A stretch of DNA of 17,356 bases from Pseudaestuariivita sp. (GCA_020629995.1 JAHDCH010000024.1:1-17356); one strand, 5' to 3'; numbered from the stretch's first letter, positions 7,939 to 14,752 are shown. Notes: generated from the letters alone by a model not told the origin. A program made the numbers and translations.

Positions 7939-9296
7939 GACCGAGCCCCCTCTTTAAAGAACTTCAGGAATGGCAGCGTGCGCGTCAGACGCACGCGGGC
8001 CGGTTTGCCAATGTCAGCCGCCGTCAGCACGCCTTGGGGCGCTTCCAGCGAAACCGGCAGATATATGTCACCCTTCTGGGCCGCGGCATTGGTGGCCGAG
8101 GATTGCACCACCGTCACCGGCACCACGCGCCCGTCCGACAGGACGATGGCGACGTTCTCGCCATTCACCGCGCGGCTCAGGCCTTCGACCGACAGCATTG
8201 CCTCGACCTGCACGCGCGTCTCGCCCTTCTGGTGGAAGGTCAGCACCGGGTCCGACGGCAACACCGTCGCGCCCTCGTAGACGCCAGCGGCCAGCGTGAC
8301 CGAGCAATCGCACGGCAGTGAAAAGTTCAGGATGTCGCCCGAATTGGCGCTGATCGAATAGATCACCTCGCCCATCCCCGCTTCGGTGTTCAGATAGGTG
8401 ATCTGCCCCGGCGAGGTCGACCGCATCTCTTGCCCCGCCTGTGCGATGAACACCGGGCGCGGCTCGTAGGCGTGGATATAGCGCTGGGTCACGATGTTCA
8501 GCGCCACCGCGATCAGCAGCAGCGACACGGCAATGACGCCCGCGCTCTTGAGATAGCTGCGCTTGGCCTCGCCCGCCTTGGCCTTGGGGCTTTTGGGCGT
8601 CACCGGGCCGGTATAGCTGAGGAACGAGCCCAGCGTGACAAAATCCCCGGCGATAAAGCTGTTGATGACATAGCGCAGCTGCGGCAGGTGCGGACCGGTC
8701 GGGTCGGCAAATTCCAGCGCCACCTCGGTGTGGTCGCGACCTCGGGCGATCAGCACCTCGGGGGTCAGGTCGATCTGGAACCCGTCAAAGACAAACTGGA
8801 TATGCGCCAGATGCTTGGTGCCCAGCATGCTGTCGTCGGGCGTGACCGGCACGCGCACATAGGCGTGGGTCAGCGACAGGCCCGCGCCTTCCAGCGTGTC
8901 CTCACCGATCTTGACGGTGAAGGGCATCGGGCAGACGGGATGTTCCTTCTCGGTCACAAAATCCGTCGCGATAGACGGCTTGGGCTGCGGCTCGGCGGGC
9001 TGTTGCGGCGCGGCAAAGGCAGGCGTGGGTTGGGCCTGCGGCTGCGGCTGTGCCGGCTGAGGCTGCGCTTGCGCTTGCACGGGTTGTGGTTGGGCCTGCG
9101 GTTGGGCCTGCGGTTGCGTGTAGCTCTGCGGTTGCGGCTGCGCGGGCGGTTGCGCTTGCGGTTGCTGCGCCGCGCCTCCGAACTGCGCGCCATAGTGGCG
9201 CACGGCCGGTGCCGCGCCTTGCCCAGGCTCGGGATCCGTCCGCGTCGCGGCAAGCGCGCGCTTCATGTCATCGGTCAGTTTCAGCTCGCCAGGCAT
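7935..9296 (-). CDS. alg44: Alg44-like alginate copolymerase, degenerate PilZ domain
   Basis: The 453-residue protein has a Pro/Gln-rich cytoplasmic N-terminus (about 44-106), a PilZ-like beta domain (about 118-230), a single membrane helix (SAGVIAVSLLLIAVALNIV, about 251-269) and a periplasmic membrane-fusion-like part to the C-terminus. This is the Alg44 layout, and the gene follows alg8 by 14 bases, as it does in known alginate operons. Alg44 activates Alg8 on binding c-di-GMP through RxxxR and D/NxSxxG. Here the RxxxR site reads around TEKEHPVCPMPF without any Arg, and the second motif reads GAGLSLTHAYV. Direct c-di-GMP control is thus doubtful. AAAGGG lies 6 bases upstream of the ATG. 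The family call rests on order, topology and fold pattern, because sequence identity looks low. Confidence 0.82.
   Translation of the reverse strand: MPGELKLTDDMKRALAATRTDPEPGQGAAPAVRHYGAQFGGAAQQPQAQPPAQPQPQSYTQPQAQPQAQPQPVQAQAQPQPAQPQPQAQPTPAFAAPQQPAEPQPKPSIATDFVTEKEHPVCPMPFTVKIGEDTLEGAGLSLTHAYVRVPVTPDDSMLGTKHLAHIQFVFDGFQIDLTPEVLIARGRDHTEVALEFADPTGPHLPQLRYVINSFIAGDFVTLGSFLSYTGPVTPKSPKAKAGEAKRSYLKSAGVIAVSLLLIAVALNIVTQRYIHAYEPRPVFIAQAGQEMRSTSPGQITYLNTEAGMGEVIYSISANSGDILNFSLPCDCSVTLAAGVYEGATVLPSDPVLTFHQKGETRVQVEAMLSVEGLSRAVNGENVAIVLSDGRVVPVTVVQSSATNAAAQKGDIYLPVSLEAPQGVLTAADIGKPARVRLTRTLPFLKFFKEGARS
8619..8945 (-). other. Degenerate PilZ-like domain of Alg44
   Basis: Residues 118-226 of the Alg44 protein align in pattern with PilZ (PFTVKIG strand, then GLSLTHAYVRV, then a hydrophobic strand AHIQFVFDGFQIDL, then TEVALEFADP). 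The Arg pair and the Asp/Asn of the c-di-GMP site are missing. The match is by eye. Confidence 0.55.
8976..9167 (-). repeat. Pro/Gln low-complexity tract in Alg44 N-terminus
   Basis: The DNA is a degenerate array of 6-base units coding QP and QA pairs, giving about 63 residues made almost only of Gln, Pro and Ala (residues 44-106, for example QPQAQPQAQPQP). It sits between a short N-terminal acidic/basic segment and the PilZ-like domain. It is probably a disordered linker, and its length probably varies between strains through slippage. Confidence 0.85.
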
Positions 9297-9310
9297 GGCA
9301 AACCCTTTCC

Positions 9311-10789
9311 CTAAAAGTTACCCACTAACGCGACCGCGATGGTCAGGAACACAAGTGCAATGATGTGGTGCGCGGTGTTATCCAGCGCCTTGATACGATC
9401 CGACATGGCCACTGCCGCGGCACCGCCGCCGCTGCCCTGCCGGGTCCATTTCTGCTTGTCCAAACGGAACAGGACGAAGGTCTTGACCATGGCTCCGGCG
9501 ATCTGCCCAAAGTACAGCAGGAACGGATAGGTCACCTTGAACCATTCGTCGTTGAACAGGCTGATGATCACGCAGAACATGTACCGGGTGGCCATGACCC
9601 AGGCGATGTACAGCGGGATGATCTCCCACGTGCCGCCCAGCGCCGTCAGCGTCACCGTGATCGGCCCCACCAGCGTGGTCCAGGCCGACACGCGCTGATC
9701 CAGGATCGACCACCAGGTGAACTTGCCGATCAGCCGTGTCTCCAGCCCCAGCGCGCGCCCGTTGGTGCGCATCATGTTGCCAAACCAGCGCACCATCAGC
9801 GTCTTGGCTGAATCAAAGAACGTCGGGCGCGGCTGGTCCTCGTAGGACCGGCTCTGCACGTCGGGCAGATAGCGCATCTCGTAGCCGTTCTTCAGCAGCC
9901 AGAACCACGTGCTCTTGTCGTCCCCGGTCAGGAAATTGACCCGGCCCAGACGCCAGTGATCCAGAAAATCGCTGCCCACCTGTTCGATGAACGTCGGGTC
10001 GGTCGCCAGCGTTGCTCGGAACACGCTCATCCGGCCCGTCAGCGTCAGCACCCGGTTGCCCAGCCCCATCGAGCACATCATCACCTGCCGCTGGTTAAAG
10101 CGCATGATGAACCAGTCCCGGAACAGGCTGTCTTCGGGGATCACCACCGCTTCGTCCGTGGTCAGCGCGCCGACCTTGGAATTGGTGAACACGGGCGCCG
10201 AGGCCTCCCAGATGTTGGCGGGCACTTCTGTGTCGCCATCCACAAAGACCAGAATATCCCGATCGGTCGGGCAAAATCCTCTCAGGATGTTCAGCGTCTT
10301 GCGCAGCGCGTCTCGCTTGCCGTTCGCCTTGATCCGGTCGATCACCAGCTTCACGGTGCTCATGTCGCGCGGCATGGTGTCGTAGATCTGCTGGATCAGC
10401 CGCTCGTCGGCTCCGTCCACGACCGAGGCCACGATGGTCGCCCCGTCTCGCGCATTGGCCGCTGCGTCAAACACCGTGCGGTAGACCGGCAGCGTCACTT
10501 CGGGCGGCACCATGTAGCTGGTCACCAGCATGTAGCAATGCGACCCGCCAGCCTGTTTGGCAAACCTGCGCTGCCCCCTCCGTTTGCGCCGCGGGTAGCT
10601 GACGCGCCGGAAATAGATCGCGCGGGTAAAGTTGATGGCCGCCCAGCTGTAGCGCCAGGTCCCCAGCACGCCCAGAATAAAGATCGACGTCTCCGCACCA
10701 TCGAGGTCCCCAAGGAAGCCCTTGGGAACCACCGACGCCAAAATCACGATCACCGCGAAATAGGCCATATGGGTGAGGAACATCGTCAT
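9311..10789 (-). CDS. alg8: Alg8-type mannuronan synthase glycosyltransferase (GT2)
   Basis: At 492 residues the protein is almost the length of Pseudomonas Alg8 (494). It has membrane segments near 8-24 and 33-52, then a cytosolic GT2 domain with the metal-binding DGDT (184-187), the acceptor-site segment LTLTGRMSVFRA (248-259), the catalytic-base motif LTGDDKSTWF (287-296) and MVRWFGNMMRTNGRA (332-346, matching the RW-type motif). Several more membrane helices follow (WWSILDQ to the C-terminus). It polymerises mannuronate from GDP-mannuronate across the inner membrane together with Alg44. It lies 57 bases after algD and 14 before alg44. No good Shine-Dalgarno is seen near its ATG (AAAAGG is 14 bases away), so translation may depend on algD or on the hairpin between the genes. 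Confidence 0.95.
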   Translation of the reverse strand: MTMFLTHMAYFAVIVILASVVPKGFLGDLDGAETSIFILGVLGTWRYSWAAINFTRAIYFRRVSYPRRKRRGQRRFAKQAGGSHCYMLVTSYMVPPEVTLPVYRTVFDAAANARDGATIVASVVDGADERLIQQIYDTMPRDMSTVKLVIDRIKANGKRDALRKTLNILRGFCPTDRDILVFVDGDTEVPANIWEASAPVFTNSKVGALTTDEAVVIPEDSLFRDWFIMRFNQRQVMMCSMGLGNRVLTLTGRMSVFRATLATDPTFIEQVGSDFLDHWRLGRVNFLTGDDKSTWFWLLKNGYEMRYLPDVQSRSYEDQPRPTFFDSAKTLMVRWFGNMMRTNGRALGLETRLIGKFTWWSILDQRVSAWTTLVGPITVTLTALGGTWEIIPLYIAWVMATRYMFCVIISLFNDEWFKVTYPFLLYFGQIAGAMVKTFVLFRLDKQKWTRQGSGGGAAAVAMSDRIKALDNTAHHIIALVFLTIAVALVGNF

Positions 10790-10838
10790 TGCGACTAAGC
10801 GTACCTTTTCAATGGGTTGCCTGGTGTGTTGCCCGAGG

Positions 10839-10860
10839 GCACCTGCTTACCAGCAGATGC
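10839..10860 (-). other. Hairpin spanning the algD stop codon
   Basis: On the minus strand GCATCTGCT pairs with AGCAGGTGC around a GGTA loop: 9 base pairs with one G-U. The stop TAA begins inside the loop. A second short palindrome, TGCCCTCGGGCA (10830-10841), follows directly. No T-run follows, so it is not a standard intrinsic terminator; it may be an attenuating, processing or mRNA-stabilising element between algD and alg8. Confidence 0.5.
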
Positions 10861-12160
10861 CTTCGTACGTGCCGTTCGACACCTTCTTGCGGTTCATCCG
10901 CGTCAGGTCGATCATCGGCTTCTTGACCGCTTCCAGGCGCTCGACCGTGTCGCGGTAGAAATTGCCCACCAGCACCGTGTCACTGCCTTCGATCACTGCG
11001 CTCAGGTCGTCGTTCAGACGCCCGGCCAGATCCGGCACCACATCGTTGCCCCGGCCCGCGGTCGAGTTTTCGTTGGCAAAGGCTTCGTGGACGTAGGGGT
11101 CAAAGATCTCGACCTCCACGCCGCTGCGGATCAGCCGCCCGGCCAGCTCGGCCAGCGGGCTTTCGCGCAGATCATCTGTGCCCGGCTTGAACGAGATGCC
11201 GACAAAGCCAACCTTCTTGGCGCCCGACTTCTCGACCATCTCTTCGGCGCGTGCGATCTGGGCCTCGTTGGCCTCCATCACGGCCTCGAGCATATGCGCG
11301 GTCACGTCCTTTTCGCGCGCCAGATGGCGCAGGGCGCGGACGTCCTTGGGCAGGCACGATCCGCCAAAGGCAAAGCCGGGCCGCATGAAATAGGACGAGA
11401 TGTTCACCTTGTCGTCCGAACACAGGATCTCCATGACCGTCTGACCATCGAGGCCGCAGGCCTTGGCGATGTTGCCGATCTCGTTGGCAAAGGTCACTTT
11501 GACCGCGCGCCATGTGTTCGAGGTGTACTTGACCATCTCCGCCGTGCGCAGGTCCACCACGTGGATCTTGCAGGGCAGCTTTTCGTTGATCTCGGTCAGG
11601 ATGCTGGCGGTGCCGTTGTCCATCGCGCCAAACACGATCAGGCCGGGATCATAGTAATCCTCGATCGCCGTGCTCTCGCGCAGGAACTCGGGGTAGTAGC
11701 CGACGCCAAATTCCTTGCCCGCCGTCTTGCCGCTCGCCTTTTCCAGCACCGGGATGCAGGTGCCTTCGCACGAACCCGGCACGATTGTGCTGCGGATCAC
11801 GACGCTGTGGAACGCGTCCTTGTTCTTCAGCGCCTTGCCGATGTTCTCGCAGACGATCTCGACATATTTCAGCCCGACCGACCCGTCCGGGGCCGAGGGC
11901 GTGCCCACGGCGATGAACGACACGTCCGAATTGTCGATGGCGTATTGCACGTCATCCGTTGCCAGGATGCGGCCCGCTGCGTGCTGCTCTGCAATCAGCT
12001 CGTCCAGACCGTTTTCCACGATCGGCGACAGGCCGTTGTTGATTGCTTCGATTTTGCCGGGGTCGACATCGACCGCGATCACGTCGTGTCCGTCCTTGGC
12101 GAGACACGCCGCCGACACAACACCCACATACCCAATGCCGAAGACACTGATTCTTGCCAT
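10847..12160 (-). CDS. algD: GDP-mannose 6-dehydrogenase
   Basis: The 437-residue length fits AlgD (436 in Pseudomonas). The N-terminal NAD-binding Rossmann domain starts MARISVFGIGYVGVVSAACL. The catalytic region carries YYPEFLRESTA (155-165), EMVKYTSNTWRAVKVTFANE (a substrate-side Lys and Asn, 208-227) and the nucleophile motif FGGSCLPKD with Cys269. The C-terminal domain has GISFKPGTDDLRESP (321-335), and the protein ends GICW like other AlgDs. It oxidises GDP-mannose to GDP-mannuronate in the cytoplasm, the committed step. Frames extend upstream to 12295, but the start at 12160 is the one with GAGG 6 bases before it and with the Rossmann strand at the N-terminus. It is the first gene of the operon and faces the 348-bp control region. 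Confidence 0.96.
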   Translation of the reverse strand: MARISVFGIGYVGVVSAACLAKDGHDVIAVDVDPGKIEAINNGLSPIVENGLDELIAEQHAAGRILATDDVQYAIDNSDVSFIAVGTPSAPDGSVGLKYVEIVCENIGKALKNKDAFHSVVIRSTIVPGSCEGTCIPVLEKASGKTAGKEFGVGYYPEFLRESTAIEDYYDPGLIVFGAMDNGTASILTEINEKLPCKIHVVDLRTAEMVKYTSNTWRAVKVTFANEIGNIAKACGLDGQTVMEILCSDDKVNISSYFMRPGFAFGGSCLPKDVRALRHLAREKDVTAHMLEAVMEANEAQIARAEEMVEKSGAKKVGFVGISFKPGTDDLRESPLAELAGRLIRSGVEVEIFDPYVHEAFANENSTAGRGNDVVPDLAGRLNDDLSAVIEGSDTVLVGNFYRDTVERLEAVKKPMIDLTRMNRKKVSNGTYEGICW

Positions 12161-12185
12161 AACTGCCTCATATGTTTTTTGGTCG

Positions 12186-12199
12186 CGGGGTTTTCCCCG
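12186..12199 (-). promoter_or_regulatory. Short hairpin in the algD leader
   Basis: A perfect 5-bp stem (CGGGG/CCCCG) encloses a 4-base loop, 26-39 bases before the algD ATG. It would fall in the 5' untranslated RNA if the candidate promoter just upstream is right. It is too short to be a terminator on its own. Confidence 0.3.
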
Positions 12200-12210
12200 T
12201 CGTTGACACA

Positions 12211-12239
12211 AAAGTAAGGCGCGGCCCCCCACCGGTAAA
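12211..12239 (-). promoter_or_regulatory. Candidate algD promoter
   Basis: On the minus strand TTTACC and TACTTT are separated by 17 bases, 4 of 6 and 3 of 6 matches to a sigma-70 promoter. Transcription would begin about 44 bases before the ATG. The match is weak and alphaproteobacterial -10 boxes are variable. Confidence 0.25.
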
Positions 12240-12241
12240 CA

Positions 12242-12256
12242 TTTATGAAAGGTTAA
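12242..12256. promoter_or_regulatory. CtrA-like site upstream of algD
   Basis: TTTA, 7 bases, TTAA (then C) is one base off the CtrA consensus TTAA-N7-TTAA. It lies about 82-96 bases upstream of algD in an AT-rich patch, next to the candidate -35 box. Confidence 0.3.
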
Positions 12257-12274
12257 CGTGGGGCGATCCGGCGT

Positions 12275-12295
12275 TTGGTGACAATTCGGCACCAA
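12275..12295. promoter_or_regulatory. 21-bp dyad, candidate operator
   Basis: TTGGTG and CACCAA form a perfect 6-bp inverted repeat around 9 bases (acaattcgg). A dyad of this size suits a dimeric regulator. It lies 115-135 bases before algD and over 200 before the lyase gene, closer to algD. Confidence 0.4.
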
Positions 12296-12428
12296 TCCCT
12301 CTCAGACTGTGGCGATTGGCCCTACATCTTGGGGAAACCTTGTTCGAACGGCCCAAGGCGCGCCACATTTCCGCCCAACTTCCCTTGATTTCGCCCCACC
12401 CGGGCTTGGCCTGACGCTGCCTTGTGGC

Positions 12429-12457
12429 TTGACCTGACCTGCCCCGGGGCCGAAAAT
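12429..12457 (+). promoter_or_regulatory. Candidate promoter of the lyase gene
   Basis: TTGACC and GAAAAT are 17 bases apart, matching sigma-70 boxes at 5 of 6 and 4 of 6. Transcription would begin near 12464, about 45 bases before the start codon. Confidence 0.45.
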
Positions 12458-12508
12458 ACACGTCAAACGAGCAAACGAAACAGCACGCCCGCCACACCCG
12501 GAGCAGTG

Positions 12509-13402
12509 ATGAAACAGGTTCTGACGTCCCTCGCGCTTGCGGCCTTTCTGGCCGTGCCCGCCGCCCATGCAACCGATGCGCCGCGTGGCTATGACGCGCC
12601 GCTCAGCCCCATGGCGCATAACTTCCGCGCCACCAGGTTCCCCGAACCCACGCGCTGGGGCGCGCGCGCCGAACGGTTCGAACTGCGCAGCGGCGATTGC
12701 GGTGGATCAGACTGCGGCAACCCCCGCTACCGGGCCGAAATTCAGGAACGCAAGCGCCGTTATACCGCGCGGATCAACAAGGACATCTGGATCGGCTATT
12801 CCTATCTGGCCCCCGGCATTGCGCCGACCCGCCGCGCCGATGCTTTGCGGCTGGTGCTGGGCCAGTGGCGGCTCAATCCCGACACGCCTCCCGCCATGCG
12901 CCTGATTCAGCTGGGCCGGGACGAAGGCAATTTCAAATCCTGCCCCGCCTCGCTCTGCACGCCCTCGCCCGATGCCTCGCGCGATGTCGTGCTGCACCTT
13001 GACGACATGGCCTCGACCTTCAAATGGGGCAAGGACCGCAACAACGGCTACATCTGCCGGCTGTTTTCCTCCCGGGCCGCGCAGACCCAGTGGCAGGACA
13101 TTGTGATCAACACCAACTTTGCCAGCGACGCCAGCGGCTATCTGCGGATCTGGGTGAACGAAGAGCTGGTCTGCGATTATCGCGGGCGCATCGCCGCCCA
13201 TGCCAGCACCAACACCCGCCGCAACTGGCTGCAGCACCGGCGTGGCATCTTTTCCAGCTTTACCAAGCGCTGGGAAAAGGTGCACGGGCTGAAGCCCAAG
13301 CCCACCCTGGTGGCCTATTACGATGAATTCCTGACCGGCAGCAGCCGCTCTGCGGTCGACACCCGCCTGCGCGAACAATCCGGCGCCCGCCCCAAGGACT
13401 GA
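12509..13402 (+). CDS. Exported polysaccharide lyase, heparin-lyase-I-like fold (PF14099 type)
   Basis: The 297-residue protein has a signal peptide (MKQVLTSLALAAFLAVPAAHA). Its body shows the concanavalin-like jelly-roll pattern of the PF14099 lyases: ERFELRSGDCG (55-65), RYRAEI (73-78), IWIGYSYLAP (93-102), LGQW (117-120), then WQDIVINTNFASDASGYLR and IWVNEELVCDYRG (195-226). A conserved-looking VAYYDEF (268-274) is near the C-terminus. Such enzymes cut uronate-containing polysaccharides by beta-elimination outside the cytoplasm. An upstream frame from 12422 exists, but GGAG sits 5 bases before the chosen ATG and the signal peptide starts there. It is divergent from algD, so it may trim or recycle the polymer made next door. 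The true substrate is unknown. Confidence 0.78.
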   Translation: MKQVLTSLALAAFLAVPAAHATDAPRGYDAPLSPMAHNFRATRFPEPTRWGARAERFELRSGDCGGSDCGNPRYRAEIQERKRRYTARINKDIWIGYSYLAPGIAPTRRADALRLVLGQWRLNPDTPPAMRLIQLGRDEGNFKSCPASLCTPSPDASRDVVLHLDDMASTFKWGKDRNNGYICRLFSSRAAQTQWQDIVINTNFASDASGYLRIWVNEELVCDYRGRIAAHASTNTRRNWLQHRRGIFSSFTKRWEKVHGLKPKPTLVAYYDEFLTGSSRSAVDTRLREQSGARPKD

Positions 13403-13410
13403 CGCGTCAG
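13399..13410. other. Palindrome holding both convergent stop codons
   Basis: CTGACGCGTCAG is a perfect 12-bp palindrome in which TGA of the plus-strand lyase and TGA of the minus-strand ABM gene are mirror images, with 4 bases between the stops. No T-rich terminator is seen on either side, so transcripts may read into each other. Confidence 0.7.
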
Positions 13411-13709
13411 GCCGCGTCCTGCTGCGACGGCGCCCAGTGGGTCGTGTAGGTGCTCACATCCTTGCGGTCGATCATGCCTTGCACTGCACTGTCAAAGCTG
13501 CGGAAATGCGCCTCTTGCAGATGCCGGTCAAAGGCCGCCCTGTCGGTGTACAGCTCGTACAGGAACACCACGTCCCCCTCCCGGCACACGTCAAACTGGT
13601 GACAATCGTCCTCCAGCCTCAGCGACGCCGCCGCGTTTGCCTTCATCAGCGGCCAGAACCTGTCCATCTGGCCCTCGGCCAGTTCAAACGTCACGCAAAC
13701 TGCAAACAT
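13407..13709 (-). CDS. Antibiotic biosynthesis monooxygenase (ABM) domain protein
   Basis: This is a complete 100-residue protein of the dimeric alpha/beta-barrel ABM family: it opens MFAVCVTFEL, then has a helix and LEDDCHQFDVCREGDVVFLYELYTDRAAFDRHLQEAHF, the typical ABM core (EGC-like turn, strand, ...Y...AF..H....HF). Members include quinol monooxygenases and LsrG-type isomerases; in sugar clusters such small barrels may act as accessory isomerases. The start shares one base with the stop of the oxidoreductase gene (TGATG) and has GGGAGG 7 bases upstream. The same frame stays open to 14477, but that extension lies antisense within the oxidoreductase and is not real. The substrate is unknown. 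Confidence 0.85.
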   Translation of the reverse strand: MFAVCVTFELAEGQMDRFWPLMKANAAASLRLEDDCHQFDVCREGDVVFLYELYTDRAAFDRHLQEAHFRSFDSAVQGMIDRKDVSTYTTHWAPSQQDAA

Positions 13710-14752
13710 CAGCTGTCCTCCCTTGCTAAGGAAATATTCCGCCCCTCGGCGGCCGAGCGATAGGCGGCCTCGGTCACCTGCATCACGTGCAGATACGCCT
13801 CGGCCTCGTTTTCCAGTGGGGTGCCTTCGGCCAGATGGTCGATGACATGTCCGATCAAAAAGGCCACGCAGCCCCCACCAAAAGTCGCGGCAAAGGCGTG
13901 GCTCTGCTCTGGCAGCGGCCCGGGCTCCAGCTCTCCGGGGCGGCGCAGGCTCCACTGGCCCCGCCCGTCCAGGCGCAGCACGCCGCCTTCCGCTTCGATC
14001 TCCATCTCGCCCATGGTCAGGCGGGTGTTTTCGGCTGCGTGATCCACCAGGCGGTTGCCGTCGAAAACACTGCGCACCCCACCTTCGTGGATCATGGTCA
14101 GCACGCCCGCATCCTCGCCACGGATCGCCGGGTTCAACTGGCGCAGATCGGCATAAACCTCTGTGATATCGCCAAAAAGCCATCGGAACGTGTCGATGAA
14201 ATGCACGCCGGTTTCGTGGATCAGAAACCGCTGCATCTGCTGGAACGCGGGCTGGCGATCCAGATAGGCCCGGGGGCCCCGCCCGTCGCCGGGCCGCAGC
14301 GCGAACCGCGCCTGCCAGACCTGCCCCAGCTCGCCCCCATCCAGCAGCGCCTTCAGATCGCGATACCAGGGCTGAAAGCGAAAGTTCTCGTGGATGGCGA
14401 TGCGTGTTCCGGCCTGTCTGGCCTCTCGCATGATGGTTTCGGCCTCGGGAATGCCCGTGCAGAACGGCTTTTGACACACGATCAGCGGCACCCGGCCCAG
14501 CGCCTGCCGGATCAGCCCTGCGTGGGCCGGCGGCGGTGCTATGATGTCCAGCACGTCGGGCCTCGTCTCTTCGATCATGCGCCCTGCGTCGTCAAAGGCC
14601 TGTGCTCCGGTTTCGGCTCCGGCCTGTGCCCTGCGCTCTGCGTCCGGGTCGCACAGCCCCACGATGCGGGTCCTCGGGTCTCCGGCCCAGGCAGACAGGT
14701 GGAACTGGCTGAAATAGCCAAGCCCCGCCACCGCGACCCGCAGATCCGTCAT
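13709..14752 (-). CDS. Gfo/Idh/MocA family oxidoreductase
   Basis: The 347-residue protein has the family layout. An N-terminal dinucleotide-binding fold carries VAVAGLGYFSQFHL (6-19) and CDPDAERRAQA. The catalytic Lys sits in CQKPF (93-97, the EKP motif). The C-terminal substrate domain has HETGVHFIDTFRWLFGD (179-195), where His and Asp act in family members. These enzymes oxidise or reduce sugars, inositols or uronates with NAD(P). The start overlaps the dehydrogenase stop as ATGA, and the 3' end shares a base with the ABM gene, so the three are translationally coupled. The neighbours suggest a catabolic oxidation step. The substrate cannot be named. Confidence 0.92.
   Translation of the reverse strand: MTDLRVAVAGLGYFSQFHLSAWAGDPRTRIVGLCDPDAERRAQAGAETGAQAFDDAGRMIEETRPDVLDIIAPPPAHAGLIRQALGRVPLIVCQKPFCTGIPEAETIMREARQAGTRIAIHENFRFQPWYRDLKALLDGGELGQVWQARFALRPGDGRGPRAYLDRQPAFQQMQRFLIHETGVHFIDTFRWLFGDITEVYADLRQLNPAIRGEDAGVLTMIHEGGVRSVFDGNRLVDHAAENTRLTMGEMEIEAEGGVLRLDGRGQWSLRRPGELEPGPLPEQSHAFAATFGGGCVAFLIGHVIDHLAEGTPLENEAEAYLHVMQVTEAAYRSAAEGRNISLAREDS

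Larger units (their letters stand above)
12161..12508. promoter_or_regulatory. Divergent control region between algD and the lyase gene
   Basis: These 348 bases hold no convincing gene; open frames here lack start signals and run into the flanking genes. The middle and left parts are more AT-rich than the coding DNA. The region contains a leader hairpin, a CtrA-like site, a 21-bp dyad and candidate promoters for both sides, listed separately. Confidence 0.7.

Noticed and set aside
6280..8280. Plus-strand open frame of 666 codons
   Set aside because: Antisense to algA, alg44 and part of algG; no domain or Shine-Dalgarno.
8976..9167. Short-period repeat considered as a CRISPR or minisatellite
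   Set aside because: The units are 6 bases, in frame and coding Pro/Gln; there are no spacers.
12203..12208. Perfect TTGACA on the plus strand
   Set aside because: No -10 box at 16-18 bases; the following DNA is a C-run, and it is 300 bases from the plus-strand gene.
10817..12217. Plus-strand open frame across algD
   Set aside because: The minus strand carries the full AlgD motif set; the plus frame is a shadow.
12258..12399. 9-bp inverted repeat GTGGGGCGA / TCGCCCCAC with 124 bases between
   Set aside because: In GC-rich DNA a match of this length at this distance is expected by chance, and neither copy is symmetric.
12243..12619. Minus-strand open frames in the divergent control region
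   Set aside because: They begin inside the lyase gene, lack ribosome sites and have no recognisable protein character.
13710..14477. Upstream extension of the ABM gene frame
   Set aside because: It lies within the Gfo/Idh/MocA gene in another frame, and the extension is Arg/Gly-rich without a fold. The ATG at 13709 has a good ribosome site and starts exactly at the ABM domain.
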